Source: Tsukamurella paurometabola DSM 20162 (GTDB taxonomy: Bacteria > Actinomycetota > Actinomycetes > Mycobacteriales > Mycobacteriaceae). Taken from it: DNA of 64,000 bases. Location: NCBI RefSeq assembly GCF_000092225.1, contig NC_014159.1:35807-99806 (forward strand). The letters run 5' to 3'. This document shows positions 33,109 through 42,600 of this stretch, one piece after another. Numbering within the stretch: the stretch's first letter is position 1; each line of letters begins with the position of its first letter. A program made the position numbers and the translations under genes. The notes under the pieces are model-generated. The model saw nothing but the letters and a program-made list of their open reading frames with translations, was not told where the DNA came from and did no database searches.

Positions 33109-33927
33109 CTACCGGGAGACGTCCCGTCCGACGATGCGGTAGACGCCCGCGAAGAAGACGAGCACGCAGATCGCGGCGAAGTACAGCAGCGAGCCGTTGG
33201 CACCGCCGAACAGGCTGGTGATCGTGCTCAGCTGGCCCGCGCCGAGCTCGGCGTTACGGAACGGTGCGAGTCGCTGCAGCAGTATGCCGACATCACCCTG
33301 TACGAAGGTCACGAAGGTCTCCACGCCGAACCGCCACAGCAGCACCAGTGTGAGGACGAGTCCCGGCCGCGGCACCAGGGAGGCCAGGCCGACCCCGAGC
33401 AGGGTGATCAATGCCATGTGCAGCGGCACGCCGACGAGGATCCGGACGCCGGCGGCCGAGAAGACGTCCACCGTTCCCCAGATGTCCGGGTAGAGGACGG
33501 GGAATCCGAACAGGAGGATCGCGACGGTGATCGCACTGGTGACCACCGCGATCGCGCCGAAGACGAGGGCCTTGGCGACGGGGAGCAGCCACCGTCGGGG
33601 CTGCCGGGCGAACACCAGATCGACTGTGCCGTTGCCGAACTCGGCGGACGTCGAGTACACCGCGCCCGCCATGAGGATGAAGGTGGAGAACATCAGCACC
33701 CAGTAGGCGACGTTGTTGGTCTGCATGCCGCCGGCGCCGTTGATCTTGTTCCGGGCGGCGGCCTCGGCGATCGCGAGGTTGATCAGGACCGGGATCAGGA
33801 CGGCCAGCGGCGCCGCCACCGCAACGGACGGGGCCCGCCACGACAGCTTGGCCAGCTCGCTGCGCACGGCGGCGCCGAGCCCGCTCCGGGACGGGGCCGC
33901 GTGGCGACGTTCGATCGTCCGGGTCAC
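33109..33927 (-). CDS. ABC transporter permease
   Basis: 272 residues with six predicted membrane helices (among them VAVAAPLAVLIPVLINLAIA, ALVFGAIAVVTSAITVAILL and LLYFAAICVLVFFAGVYRIV). ABC-2-like, with a large loop after helix 1 and an AEFGNGTVDLVFARQPRRW cytoplasmic turn. Start GTG 33927 overlaps the ATPase stop (GTGA), so the two form one exporter or channel. No substrate clue except position: downstream of a secreted protein behind iron-box-like sites. Confidence 0.8.
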   Translation of the reverse strand: MTRTIERRHAAPSRSGLGAAVRSELAKLSWRAPSVAVAAPLAVLIPVLINLAIAEAAARNKINGAGGMQTNNVAYWVLMFSTFILMAGAVYSTSAEFGNGTVDLVFARQPRRWLLPVAKALVFGAIAVVTSAITVAILLFGFPVLYPDIWGTVDVFSAAGVRILVGVPLHMALITLLGVGLASLVPRPGLVLTLVLLWRFGVETFVTFVQGDVGILLQRLAPFRNAELGAGQLSTITSLFGGANGSLLYFAAICVLVFFAGVYRIVGRDVSR

Positions 33928-34688
33928 TGGGTCTCTCCGGTGCGATCCTCCGCCGCAGCGGGAGTGGTGGTGGACTGCGCGTACGCGACGCTGTCGCGGG
34001 TGAGGTCGAGGTAGACCGACTCCAGCGGCCGCGGGCCGGTGGCCCGCGCCAGCAGGTCGTCGCGGGCCTCGTCGCACAGGACCCGCCCGCGCCCGAGCAC
34101 GACGATGCGGGACGCGGTCACCTCGACCTCCGGCAGATCGTGCGAGGCGACAAGCACAGTGGTTCCGCCCGCGCTGAGGTCGGCGAGCAGGCCGCGCAAC
34201 CAGAGTAGGCCGTCGACGTCCAGCCCGGTGGCCGGCTCGTCGAGCAGCACCGTCGGCGGATCACCGAGGACGGCGGACGCGATGGACAACCGCTGTGCCA
34301 TGCCCAGCGAGAAACCGCCGACGCGACGATCCCGGACCGACTGCAGGCCGACCCGCTCGAGGGCCTCATCGGCAGACGATGCGGGCAGCCCGGTCAGGCG
34401 CGCCTGCCAGAGCAGATGCGCCCTGGCGGTGTGCGCGGGATGACGGGAGAACGGCCCGAAGCCGACACCGAGCGACCCCGGCCGATGCCGGCCGGCGACC
34501 GCTCCGTCGATGAGGATCCGGCCCCGGTCCGGACGGACCAGTCCCGCGACCATGCGCATCACCGTGGACTTGCCGGTACCGTTCGGCCCCAACAGGTACG
34601 TGATCGCACCTGTCGGGGCCTCGAAGTCGACGTCGTCGACCACGGTGGTGTCGCCGAGGCGCTTCGTCGCGCCGTAGACACCGATCAC
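33924..34688 (-). CDS. ABC transporter ATPase
   Basis: 254 residues. Walker A YLLGPNGTGKSTVMRM (~34-49), signature FSLGMAQRLSIA in place of LSGGQ, Walker B TVLLDEPATGLD and switch His in VLVASHDLPEV. The lenient signature and CcmA-like layout fit exporters of the ABC-2 type. Translationally coupled to the permease and 9 bp downstream of the secreted protein gene, so the three form one operon. Acts in the cytoplasm to power the permease. Confidence 0.85.
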   Translation of the reverse strand: MIGVYGATKRLGDTTVVDDVDFEAPTGAITYLLGPNGTGKSTVMRMVAGLVRPDRGRILIDGAVAGRHRPGSLGVGFGPFSRHPAHTARAHLLWQARLTGLPASSADEALERVGLQSVRDRRVGGFSLGMAQRLSIASAVLGDPPTVLLDEPATGLDVDGLLWLRGLLADLSAGGTTVLVASHDLPEVEVTASRIVVLGRGRVLCDEARDDLLARATGPRPLESVYLDLTRDSVAYAQSTTTPAAAEDRTGETQ

Positions 34689-34697
34689 GACGTGTGA

Positions 34698-35180
34698 TCA
34701 GTAGCCGAAGCTGGGGTTGCCCGTGCAGCCCATCGCGGCGCAGTTGGCCTTCCAGTCGAACTTCCACAGGCCGTCCTCGCGGACGTAGAAGTACGTGTAG
34801 GAAGTGGCCGGGAAACCGACGACGATCGCGCTCAGCGGCACGCTGGCCTTCGATCCGTTGACGCTGGCCGGGCCGGTGGTGCGGGCCGAGGCGCCGAGGA
34901 AGTCGTACACACCGTTGAAGGACATGACCTTCTCGAGCTCCGGACGGGCCTTCTGGCCGTTCACCGAGACCGCGACCTTCGCGTCCATCGAGATGTTCGG
35001 GCTCCAGAACGCGGCGGCCTGCCGCTCGAACTGCGCGGCGGTCGGCTTGTCGGCGCGGACGTACAGATCGCCGGCCGAGGTGTTGCGGACGCCAGTGTCC
35101 GCGGACGCGGGGGCGACGGCGAGGGTCGCGGCGGCCGCCGTGGCGACGCCGACGACCGCGAGCTTGATGGAAGTGTGCAT
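34698..35180 (-). CDS. Secreted small protein, MTB12/CFP2-like
   Basis: 160 residues with a clear Sec signal (KLAVVGVATAAAATLAVAPASA, cleavage after ASA near residue 27). The mature part (LYVRADKPTAAQFERQAAAFW...YTYFYVREDGLWKFDW) has an NTF2-like pattern similar to low-molecular-weight antigens of mycobacteria; two Cys near the end (NCAAMGCTG) may form a disulfide. AGGAGGG lies upstream. Two iron-box-like sites in its promoter suggest iron control. Role in uptake or the envelope unknown. Confidence 0.7.
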   Translation of the reverse strand: MHTSIKLAVVGVATAAAATLAVAPASADTGVRNTSAGDLYVRADKPTAAQFERQAAAFWSPNISMDAKVAVSVNGQKARPELEKVMSFNGVYDFLGASARTTGPASVNGSKASVPLSAIVVGFPATSYTYFYVREDGLWKFDWKANCAAMGCTGNPSFGY

Positions 35181-35202
35181 GTTTCTGAAACCCTCCTGTT
35201 AG

Positions 35203-35250
35203 ATAATTGAGGCAACCCTAAACACAAGGACTTAGGCAATACAAGCCTGA
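35203..35250. promoter_or_regulatory. Two tandem DtxR/IdeR-like iron boxes (weak)
   Basis: Read toward the secreted-protein gene: TCAGGCTTGTATTGCCTAA (35232-35250) and TTAGGGTTGCCTCAATTAT (35203-35221). Each agrees with the consensus TWAGGTWAGSCTWACCTWA at 13 of 19 positions. They lie 23-70 bp upstream of the ATG at 35180. A regulator of the IdeR/DtxR class is inferred; individually the matches are weak. Confidence 0.5.
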
Positions 35251-35266
35251 CTGTCTGTGCCGACCC

Positions 35267-35437
35267 TCACAAAGCCCACACACGCTGTACGTATTCGGTG
35301 GCCTCGCGGTGCGGTACCGGCGCCAGAACGAGCGTCCAGCCGTCCGGAACCACCGCGAAAGCGGGCCACAGCGAGTGCTCGCCGCGGTCGTTGGTCAGGA
35401 CGGAGAACAGGGCGTCGGTGTCGTCGAAGGGGTTCAT
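35267..35437 (-). CDS. mbtH: MbtH-like NRPS activator
   Basis: 56 residues, shorter than the usual 65-75, but with the signature: NPFDDTDALFSVLTNDRGEH, SLWPAFAVVPDGW and a final YVQRVW. MbtH proteins bind adenylation domains and are needed for their folding or activity. ATG 35437 is preferred over upstream starts because it begins the conserved NPFDD motif. Last gene of the thioesterase-mbtC-D-E-F-H unit, 4 bp after the mbtF-like stop. Confidence 0.9.
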   Translation of the reverse strand: MNPFDDTDALFSVLTNDRGEHSLWPAFAVVPDGWTLVLAPVPHREATEYVQRVWAL

Positions 35438-35441
35438 CTCG

Positions 35442-38400
35442 TCACTCCTCGGTCTTGCGGGCATCGGGTGCGCGCTCGGCGGCGCTCAGGATCGTGTGCA
35501 GGGCGTCGAGGACGGCTCCTGCGTCGGCGGGAGAGATCAGCCGAGGCAGGAAGCGCACCTGTACGGACAGCACGGGGCCGCCGGCTCCGGGCCGGAACAC
35601 CGCGAGCACTTCCAGCGGGAACAGCAGGGGCAGAGCCGGTTCGGGCTGCGCGGGGATCAGGGCCGTGAGGCCCGGATCGAGCACGGGCAGCCAGGGCCCG
35701 GACGGCGCCAGGTCGCGCCGACCCAGATAGTTCACCGCCGCCCACCGGGCGCCGCCCTCGTCCGGCCCGGCGGGGACGTGTGTGGTGAACCAGCCGACGG
35801 TGCGCGAGGTGTCCGTCCCGTGTCGGGCGTCGTCGCGCCCGTGCCGGGTCAGTGCGAGCGCGGGGGCACCGTCGGGCAGCAGGGCGCAGGCGCGGCGCAC
35901 CGCGTCGGCGAGGACGGCCTCGACGTCCCGTCCGGTCAGTCGCGCGGACGCGGTGGCGGCGAGCTCGAAGCCGAGCGTCTGTGCGGCAGCGGCGACATCC
36001 GCGGGGGACAGGCGGGTGTCGACGCACGCGGGGCCGTCATCGGCGAGGCGGGACGCGTACTGCGCCGCCGTCGAGACCTCGGTCAGCGGCGCGCCGCCCA
36101 GCGCCGTCTCCGCGATGTCCTCGCAGAGGATCTGCCAGGACACGCCGTCGGCCAGCAGGTGGTGGATTGCCACCACCAGGAGGTCGTGGTCGTGATCCGG
36201 CCGGCGGAGGACGCCCGCGGCGAGCATCCGCCCCGCATCGGCGTCGAGGGACCGCACCGTCCCGGCGATCGCGGCCGGGTCGGTCCCCAGCTCCGCGAGC
36301 AGGCCGGCGGCGGACACCGGCGGACCGTCGGCGAGCAGGCGTCCCCCGCTCAGGCGGGCCCGCAGCGCCGGGTGCACGGCGAGGACCGCGTCCAGCACCC
36401 GGCCCACCTCGTCGAGCGCGACGCCCGCCGGCACCGCGAACAGCCCGGCCTGGGCGTACCGGGCGTAGCCACCCCCGAGCAGGGTACGGCGCACCAGGGG
36501 CAGGGGAGTCAGGTCCACCGCTCCGGAATCGACGTCCGACGGTGCCTCCTGCGCGTCGAGCGCGGCCGCGAGGGTGGCGATCGTCGGATTCGCCATCAAG
36601 GTCGCGGGCGACACGGGCAGCCCCGCTCGGCGCAGGCGCCCGACGGCGGCGATCGCGAGGATCGAGTCGAGGCCCAGGTCGAAGAGGTCGGCGTGCACGT
36701 CCGTGCCCGCCCCCGGCCAGATCTCCTCCCACACCGCGGCGACGGCGTGTTCCGTCGGCGTGCTCGGCGGGACGCCGGCCTCCGCCGCGGCCAACAGCGC
36801 CTCCGCCCGGGCCGTGAGAGCGGCACCGTCGACCTTGCCGTTGCGGGTCAGTGGAAGCCGATCGAGCACGTCGATCCGGGCCGGGACCATGTAGCCGGGG
36901 AGGAGCCGCGCGGCGGCGGCCCGCACCGACGGTGCGTCGGCGGAACCCGCGACGAAGCCCACCAGCGTCGCCGAGCCGCCCCGGCGCATCACGACGACGC
37001 CGGCCCCGCGCACGCCCGGAGCCGAGGTCAGCGCCGACTCGACCTCGCCGAGTTCGATGCGGTAACCGCGTACCTTCACCTGATCGTCGGCGCGGCCCAG
37101 GAAGACGATGCGGCCCCGCGCGTCGAGGCGCACCAGGTCGCCCGTCCGGTACATCCGCGCACCGCCGCCGGCGAACGGATCCGCCACGAACCGCGCGGCC
37201 GTCAGGTCCGGCCGGCCCACGTAGCCGCGGGTGAGCTGCGGCCCGCCCAGATACAGCTCGCCGACCGCCCCCGCCGGCACCGACCGCAACCGCCGATCCA
37301 GTACGTAGGCCCTGGTCCCCGCCGTCGGCTCGCCGATCCGCGGCGCGCCGGGGGTCACCGCGCCGACTACCGCCTCGACCGTCGTCTCGGTGGGCCCGTA
37401 GCAGTTGTACACGTCCGTCTCCGGCAGCGCGGCCAGCCGGTCCCACAGATGCGGCGGGATCGCCTCGCCGCCGAGCGCGAGCACGTGCAGGCGCTCGTCA
37501 CCGTCGACCAGGCCCGCCTCAGCGAGCTGCCCGAACAGCGACGGCGACGTGTCGATCATGTCGATGCCCTCGTCGCCGAGCACCGCGATCATCGCCTGCG
37601 CGTCCCGGATCTCGGCGTCCGAGAGCAGCCGCAGGTGATGCCCCGCGAACAGCGCCAGCAGCGGCTGCCACGAGGCGTCGAAACTCAACGACCAGCCGTG
37701 CGCGACCCGCAGCGGCCGGCCCAGCCGCTCCTGCGCCGGCCGGTACATCCGGTGCACGTGGTCGGCGCGGTAGGCGGCCAGCGCGCCGTGGGTGCCCAGG
37801 ACGCCCTTCGGCTCGCCCGTGGAACCCGACGTGAAGATGACATACGCATCGTCGTCCGGGCCCAGGTCCACCGGCCGTGGGGTGCCCGCTCCGGCGGTCT
37901 CCGGCGGCACCACGACCGGCAGCGCGCCGGCCGTGCGCTGCGCGTGTTCGGTGGTCGCGACCACCGCCCGCACCGCGGCACGCTCGAACATCGCGGCGAT
38001 CCGATCGTCGGGCAGGTCCGGAGCCAGGGGAACGTACGCGGCCCCGACGGTGAGCGCCGCGAGGATCGCGATCACCGCCCGTTCGTCACGATCGGCGAGC
38101 AGCCCCACGCGATCGCCGCGGCCGATGCCGGCGGCGGAGAGCGCGACGGCGGCCGACGCGACCCGGCCGCCCAGCTCGCCGTAGCTCAGCACGGTCTCGG
38201 CGGTGCTCAGCGCGGGCGCGTCGGGCATCGACGCCACCAGGTCCGCGAACAGGCGCGGCAGCGGGGTGAATCCGCCCGCGACGGACCGCTCGACGCCGGC
38301 CGTCGACGCCGAGGGCGGAACCAGATCGCCCGGACGTTCCACCGGCAGCGCGCCGACGGTGCCCGTGGTCGGGAGGGCGCGCAGCACCTGCAGCAGGCGT

Positions 38401-39623
38401 TCACCCAGCTCGGCGGGGCGCGGGACGGCGTCGAGGCCGTCGACCGCCTCGATCACGACGGTCAGTCGCGGCGCACCGTCGGACGGGTCGATCAGGGCCA
38501 CCACCGAGAGGGGGTAGTGCGCCAGCGAGCGCATGGTGACGGGCCGGAACGCGGCACCGTCGGACGTGCGGACCGTGGCCGTCGCATCACCGAGCGGCGC
38601 GTTCTCGAAGACGAAGAGCGTGTCGAACAGTGGGCCGCCCGATTGTCGGGCGATGTCCGCGAGCGGTACGTGCCCGACCGACCGCATCCGGGCGGCCTCG
38701 GCCTGCAGGGCGGCGCACGCGGCGGCGGGGGCGGCGTTCGGGTCGATCCGGACCCGCTGCGGCACGGTGTTGATGAACAGCCCGACCATCGACTCCACGC
38801 CCGGCAACACCTCGGGCCGGCCCGCCACGACGGTGCCGAACACCACGTCGTCGCGATCGGTCAGCCGGCCGAGCACCGTCGCCCAGGCGGTCGCGGTGAC
38901 CGCGGCGGGGGTCAGCCCGTTCGCCCGGCCCCAGTCGAGGACGGTGGCCGTGTCCGCAGCGCTGAGCGTGCAGGTCACGGACCCGGATACGGTGCCCGGC
39001 CGGACGGGACCCGAGCCCAGCGTCGTGGGCGACGTCCCGTCGAGGTGCTCGGCCCACGCGGCGAGGCCGACCTCCGGTGATTGCGCGGCCAGCCAGGCGA
39101 CGTAGTCGCGGAACAGCGGGGCGGGAGGCAGCGGGATGCCGTCGTAGAGGGCGAGCAGCTCGCGGAAGAACAGGGCCATCGACCAGCCGTCGAGCAGGAT
39201 GTGGTGCGCGGTGAACACCAGCCGCGCGCCGCCGTCGTCGACGAGGACGTGTGTCGCGCGCAGCAGCGGACCGTCCGCGAGGTCGAACGGGGCGTCCGCG
39301 TCCGCGCGAAGGAAGGCGTCCAGCTCGTCCGCCGCGACTCGGCGTTCGAACCACGGCAGGACGGCCCGGTCGGGTACGACCTGGACCGGGCGGGGCACGT
39401 CGCGATCCCAGATGCTCGCCCGCAGGTGGGGGTGGCGGTCGAGGACGGCCTGCGCGGCGCTGCGCAGGCGGGCGGGATCGGCACCGTCCAGGTCGATCAC
39501 GAACTGCATGGTGTACACGTCCACGCCGTCGGTGAGCGCGGCCAGTGCGTGCAGGCCCGCCTGCAGCGGGGTGAGCGCGAGGACGTCCTCGATCCGGGGC
39601 GCGTCGGAGGTGCTCCCGGACAT
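35442..39623 (-). CDS. mbtF: Mycobactin-type NRPS, MbtF-like (C-A-PCP-E)
   Basis: 1393 residues. Condensation domain ~15-450 (TAHHILLDGWSMALF near 140). Adenylation domain ~470-930: A3 YVIFTSGSTGEPKG ~592, later YNCYGPTETTVEAVVG and YRTGDLVRLDARGRI. Carrier protein DLFDLGLDSILAI ~980. The terminal epimerase/condensation-like domain ~1030-1390 has HHLLADGVSWQIL and VNYLGRRDL. There is no thioesterase. In mycobactin synthesis the last module loads the second (hydroxy)lysine, and its end domain is implicated in cyclisation/release; substrate inferred from pathway. ATGA overlap with the MbtE-like gene. M. tuberculosis MbtF is of similar length (from memory 1461 residues). Confidence 0.85.
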   Translation of the reverse strand: MSGSTSDAPRIEDVLALTPLQAGLHALAALTDGVDVYTMQFVIDLDGADPARLRSAAQAVLDRHPHLRASIWDRDVPRPVQVVPDRAVLPWFERRVAADELDAFLRADADAPFDLADGPLLRATHVLVDDGGARLVFTAHHILLDGWSMALFFRELLALYDGIPLPPAPLFRDYVAWLAAQSPEVGLAAWAEHLDGTSPTTLGSGPVRPGTVSGSVTCTLSAADTATVLDWGRANGLTPAAVTATAWATVLGRLTDRDDVVFGTVVAGRPEVLPGVESMVGLFINTVPQRVRIDPNAAPAAACAALQAEAARMRSVGHVPLADIARQSGGPLFDTLFVFENAPLGDATATVRTSDGAAFRPVTMRSLAHYPLSVVALIDPSDGAPRLTVVIEAVDGLDAVPRPAELGERLLQVLRALPTTGTVGALPVERPGDLVPPSASTAGVERSVAGGFTPLPRLFADLVASMPDAPALSTAETVLSYGELGGRVASAAVALSAAGIGRGDRVGLLADRDERAVIAILAALTVGAAYVPLAPDLPDDRIAAMFERAAVRAVVATTEHAQRTAGALPVVVPPETAGAGTPRPVDLGPDDDAYVIFTSGSTGEPKGVLGTHGALAAYRADHVHRMYRPAQERLGRPLRVAHGWSLSFDASWQPLLALFAGHHLRLLSDAEIRDAQAMIAVLGDEGIDMIDTSPSLFGQLAEAGLVDGDERLHVLALGGEAIPPHLWDRLAALPETDVYNCYGPTETTVEAVVGAVTPGAPRIGEPTAGTRAYVLDRRLRSVPAGAVGELYLGGPQLTRGYVGRPDLTAARFVADPFAGGGARMYRTGDLVRLDARGRIVFLGRADDQVKVRGYRIELGEVESALTSAPGVRGAGVVVMRRGGSATLVGFVAGSADAPSVRAAAARLLPGYMVPARIDVLDRLPLTRNGKVDGAALTARAEALLAAAEAGVPPSTPTEHAVAAVWEEIWPGAGTDVHADLFDLGLDSILAIAAVGRLRRAGLPVSPATLMANPTIATLAAALDAQEAPSDVDSGAVDLTPLPLVRRTLLGGGYARYAQAGLFAVPAGVALDEVGRVLDAVLAVHPALRARLSGGRLLADGPPVSAAGLLAELGTDPAAIAGTVRSLDADAGRMLAAGVLRRPDHDHDLLVVAIHHLLADGVSWQILCEDIAETALGGAPLTEVSTAAQYASRLADDGPACVDTRLSPADVAAAAQTLGFELAATASARLTGRDVEAVLADAVRRACALLPDGAPALALTRHGRDDARHGTDTSRTVGWFTTHVPAGPDEGGARWAAVNYLGRRDLAPSGPWLPVLDPGLTALIPAQPEPALPLLFPLEVLAVFRPGAGGPVLSVQVRFLPRLISPADAGAVLDALHTILSAAERAPDARKTEE

Positions 39624-42600
39624 CAGCGATCCTTCCAGGCGGCGGTGAGGGCGGCGAGCTGATCGGCGTCGAGGCCAGAGGCACTCATCGCCGCCGCACC
39701 GGTGGTGCTCACGGGTGCCGCACCGGTGGTGCTCGCGGGCGCTGCGGCATCCGCGCCGTCCGGGGTGGCCGGACCGGGCCCGGCCGCGGTGGCGGCGGCG
39801 ACCAGCTCGCCGAGCGTCGCGGTCGCGAAGACCAGCTGCGGCGTGACAGGGACGCCGATCGCGGTGGCGCGGGCGGCGAACTGCAGCGAGGTCACGCTGT
39901 CGCCGCCGACGGCGAAGTAGTTGTCGTCGGCGGTGATGCCGGGCACGCCGAGCAGCTCGGAGAGGATGTCGAGCAGCTGCGACAGCGCCTCCTCCGCGGA
40001 GAGCGCGGATCCTGTTGTCCCGAAATCCGTTCTGGCGCAATCCGCAGCCGCATCGAGCAGCGGGGCCACCGGCTCGGTGCGGACCCCGAGCTCGGGCAGC
40101 ACGGCGTCGACGCGGGTCGCCGGGTCGACGAAAGCGGCGAGCACCCGGGCCACGGCGTCGGCGAGACGCGCAGCCGTCGCTGCGGTGTAGACCGCCGGAC
40201 CGGCGATGACGGCACCGTCGTACCCCCCGTCAGGGGTACCGAACAGGCTGACCGCAAGGTCGACGAGGGCGACGTCGAAATCCATCGGTAGGCGGGTGGC
40301 ACCCAGTCCCGGGGCGACCGTGCGCGGGGCGAGGACAGCGGCGTCGTCGCGGACGTGCAGCACCGTCTGGAACAGCGGATTGCGGCCCGGTCCTCGTTCG
40401 GGTGCGACTGCGTCCACCACCAGCTCGAAGGGCACCTGCTGCCGGTCGAAGGCGAGCGCCGCCGCGGATCGTGCGCTGTCGAGGACGTCCGCGAGGGTGG
40501 ACTCCGGCCGGACCGTCGTGCGCAGCACCACCATGTTCGCGATCAGGCCGGCCATCGCGTCGAGGGCCGGTTCGGTGCGCGCGGAGGCCGCGGTGCCGAT
40601 GGCGATGTCACGGCCGCCCGCCACGCGGTGCAGCACCACCGCCAGGGCGGCGTCGGCAAGGACGAACTCCGTCGCACCGTGCCGCTGAGCGACCTCGCGC
40701 AGCCGCGCCCGCAGCGCAGGCTCCACGTGGAACACTGCGCGATGCCCGCGGGTCAGTGTCAGCTCGGCCCGCCGCGGGTGGTCGTGCAATGCCGGGATCT
40801 GGCCCGGCAGGTCGCGCAGGCCAGCCGCGACCGCGTCGACGGCGGCGCGGCCGGACTCCGAGCCGAAGACCTCGGCCTGCCAGAGCGCGTGATCGGCGAA
40901 CCGGTGCGCGGGCGGGGCCGCGACCGGTGCGCCCAGCGTGCGCGCGCGATACGCCGCGAAGAGATCGTCGACCAGGATCTCCATCGACCGGTGGTCGGTC
41001 ACCAGATGGTGCACCACCACCTGCAGGACCGTCGCCGTGCCGGTGACGAGGAGCTGCGCACGCAGCATCGGGGCGCCCTCGAGCGGGAAGGGCCGGGCGA
41101 GGAAGGCCGCACGTGCCCCGGCGGGATCCTCGGCGACGCGCACGGTGGGAAGCTCCGGAGTCCAGGAGCCGAGGACCCGGGCGGTCGGCACGCCGTCGTC
41201 GGTGGAGAAGACGGTGCGCAGACTGTCGTGCCGCGCCACCACGTCGCCCAGTGCCGCGGCCAGCGCCTCGGCGTCGACGGGGCCGTCGAGCCGCACAGCC
41301 GCTTCGATGACCCCCGCGCCGGGAGCCGCGTCCACCCCGGCGGCGAGTGCGGCGGCGAACCAGATCGAGCGCTGCGAGGCCGTGAGCGGCACCGTGTCAG
41401 GAAGGGTCGCATGCCGGGCGAGCAGGGGCAGCCGCAGCTCGCCGCCCGCGCCGACGTCGATCGCCGCGGCGATCTGCTCGACCGTCGGCCCGTCGAACAC
41501 CGCCCGCACCGAGAGCTCGATGCCGGATTCGGCGCGCAGCTGCGCGACCAGCCGGGTGACCAGCAGCGAGTGGCCGCCGAGGACGAAGAACGAGTCGGTC
41601 GCCGCGATCTCGGTCGCGGGCCGGTCGAGGAGTCTCGCCACGGCAGCGGCGACGGTGCGCTCCGTGGCCGTGGCGGGGGAGCGGCCCCCTGAGGCCGCGG
41701 CGCGCTGCGGCGCCGGCAGCGCCGAGCGGGCGAGTTTGCCGTTCGGGCCGATCGGCAGCGCGTCGAGCACGACGTACGCGCTCGGCACGAGGTGCGCGGG
41801 CAGCGCGCGCTCGGCGGCCGCGGCCACCGCCGCCACGTCCACCTCGGCGGGGCAGAGGTAGGCGGCGAGGGCCGGGCCCGTCACCGGATCGTCAACAGCG
41901 ACGACCGCCGCCCCGCCTACGCCCTCGAGCCCGGACAGCACGGCCGCGACCTCACCGGGTTCGATGCGGAAACCGTGGATCTTCACCTGATCGTCGGTGC
42001 GGCCGAGGAACTCCAGATCGCCGTCGGCACGCCGGCGCACCCGGTCACCGGTTCGGTACATACGGCCGCCACTGCGCCACGGGTCGGCCACGAACTTCGA
42101 TGCCGTCGCCACCGGGTCGCCCAGGTAGCCGAGCGCCAGCTGCTCGCCGCCGAGGTACAGCTCTCCCGCGATACCGTCCGGGACCGGGGTCAGCGCACGG
42201 TCCAGCACGTAGAGCGCCGTCCCGGGCGTGGGGCCGCCGATCGGCACCGTCTCGCCCGCGCGGGGTTCGTCGACCATTCGGCCGGTCGCGGCGACCACCG
42301 CCTCGGTGGGCCCGTAGTTGTTGCTGATGCGTGCGCCGAGTACCGCCCGCGCGCGGTCGGCCACGCCGCCGGGCAGGGCCTCACCGCCGACGGGGATCCA
42401 GCGGACCGACCGCCAGCGCGCTGCGTCCGGCAGCATCAGGTAGGTCGCCAGGGTCGACGGGACCATGTGCACGACGCTCACGCGGTGCCGCGCGACCAGC
42501 TCGCTGATGTAGCCGAAGTCCGCCGCCCCGCCCGGGCGGCCGATCACGAGCGTGGCTCCCGCGGTGAGTGTGCCGAAGACCTCGAAGACGGAGGCGTCGA

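Noticed and set aside
35298..39080. A 1260-codon open frame on the plus strand, opposite the MbtF-like NRPS, and similar long antisense frames over most of 35-60 kb
   Set aside because: Extremely Arg/Gly/Ala/Pro-rich translations without motifs; third-position GC bias of the minus-strand genes produces them. The recognised NRPS/PKS domains lie on the other strand.
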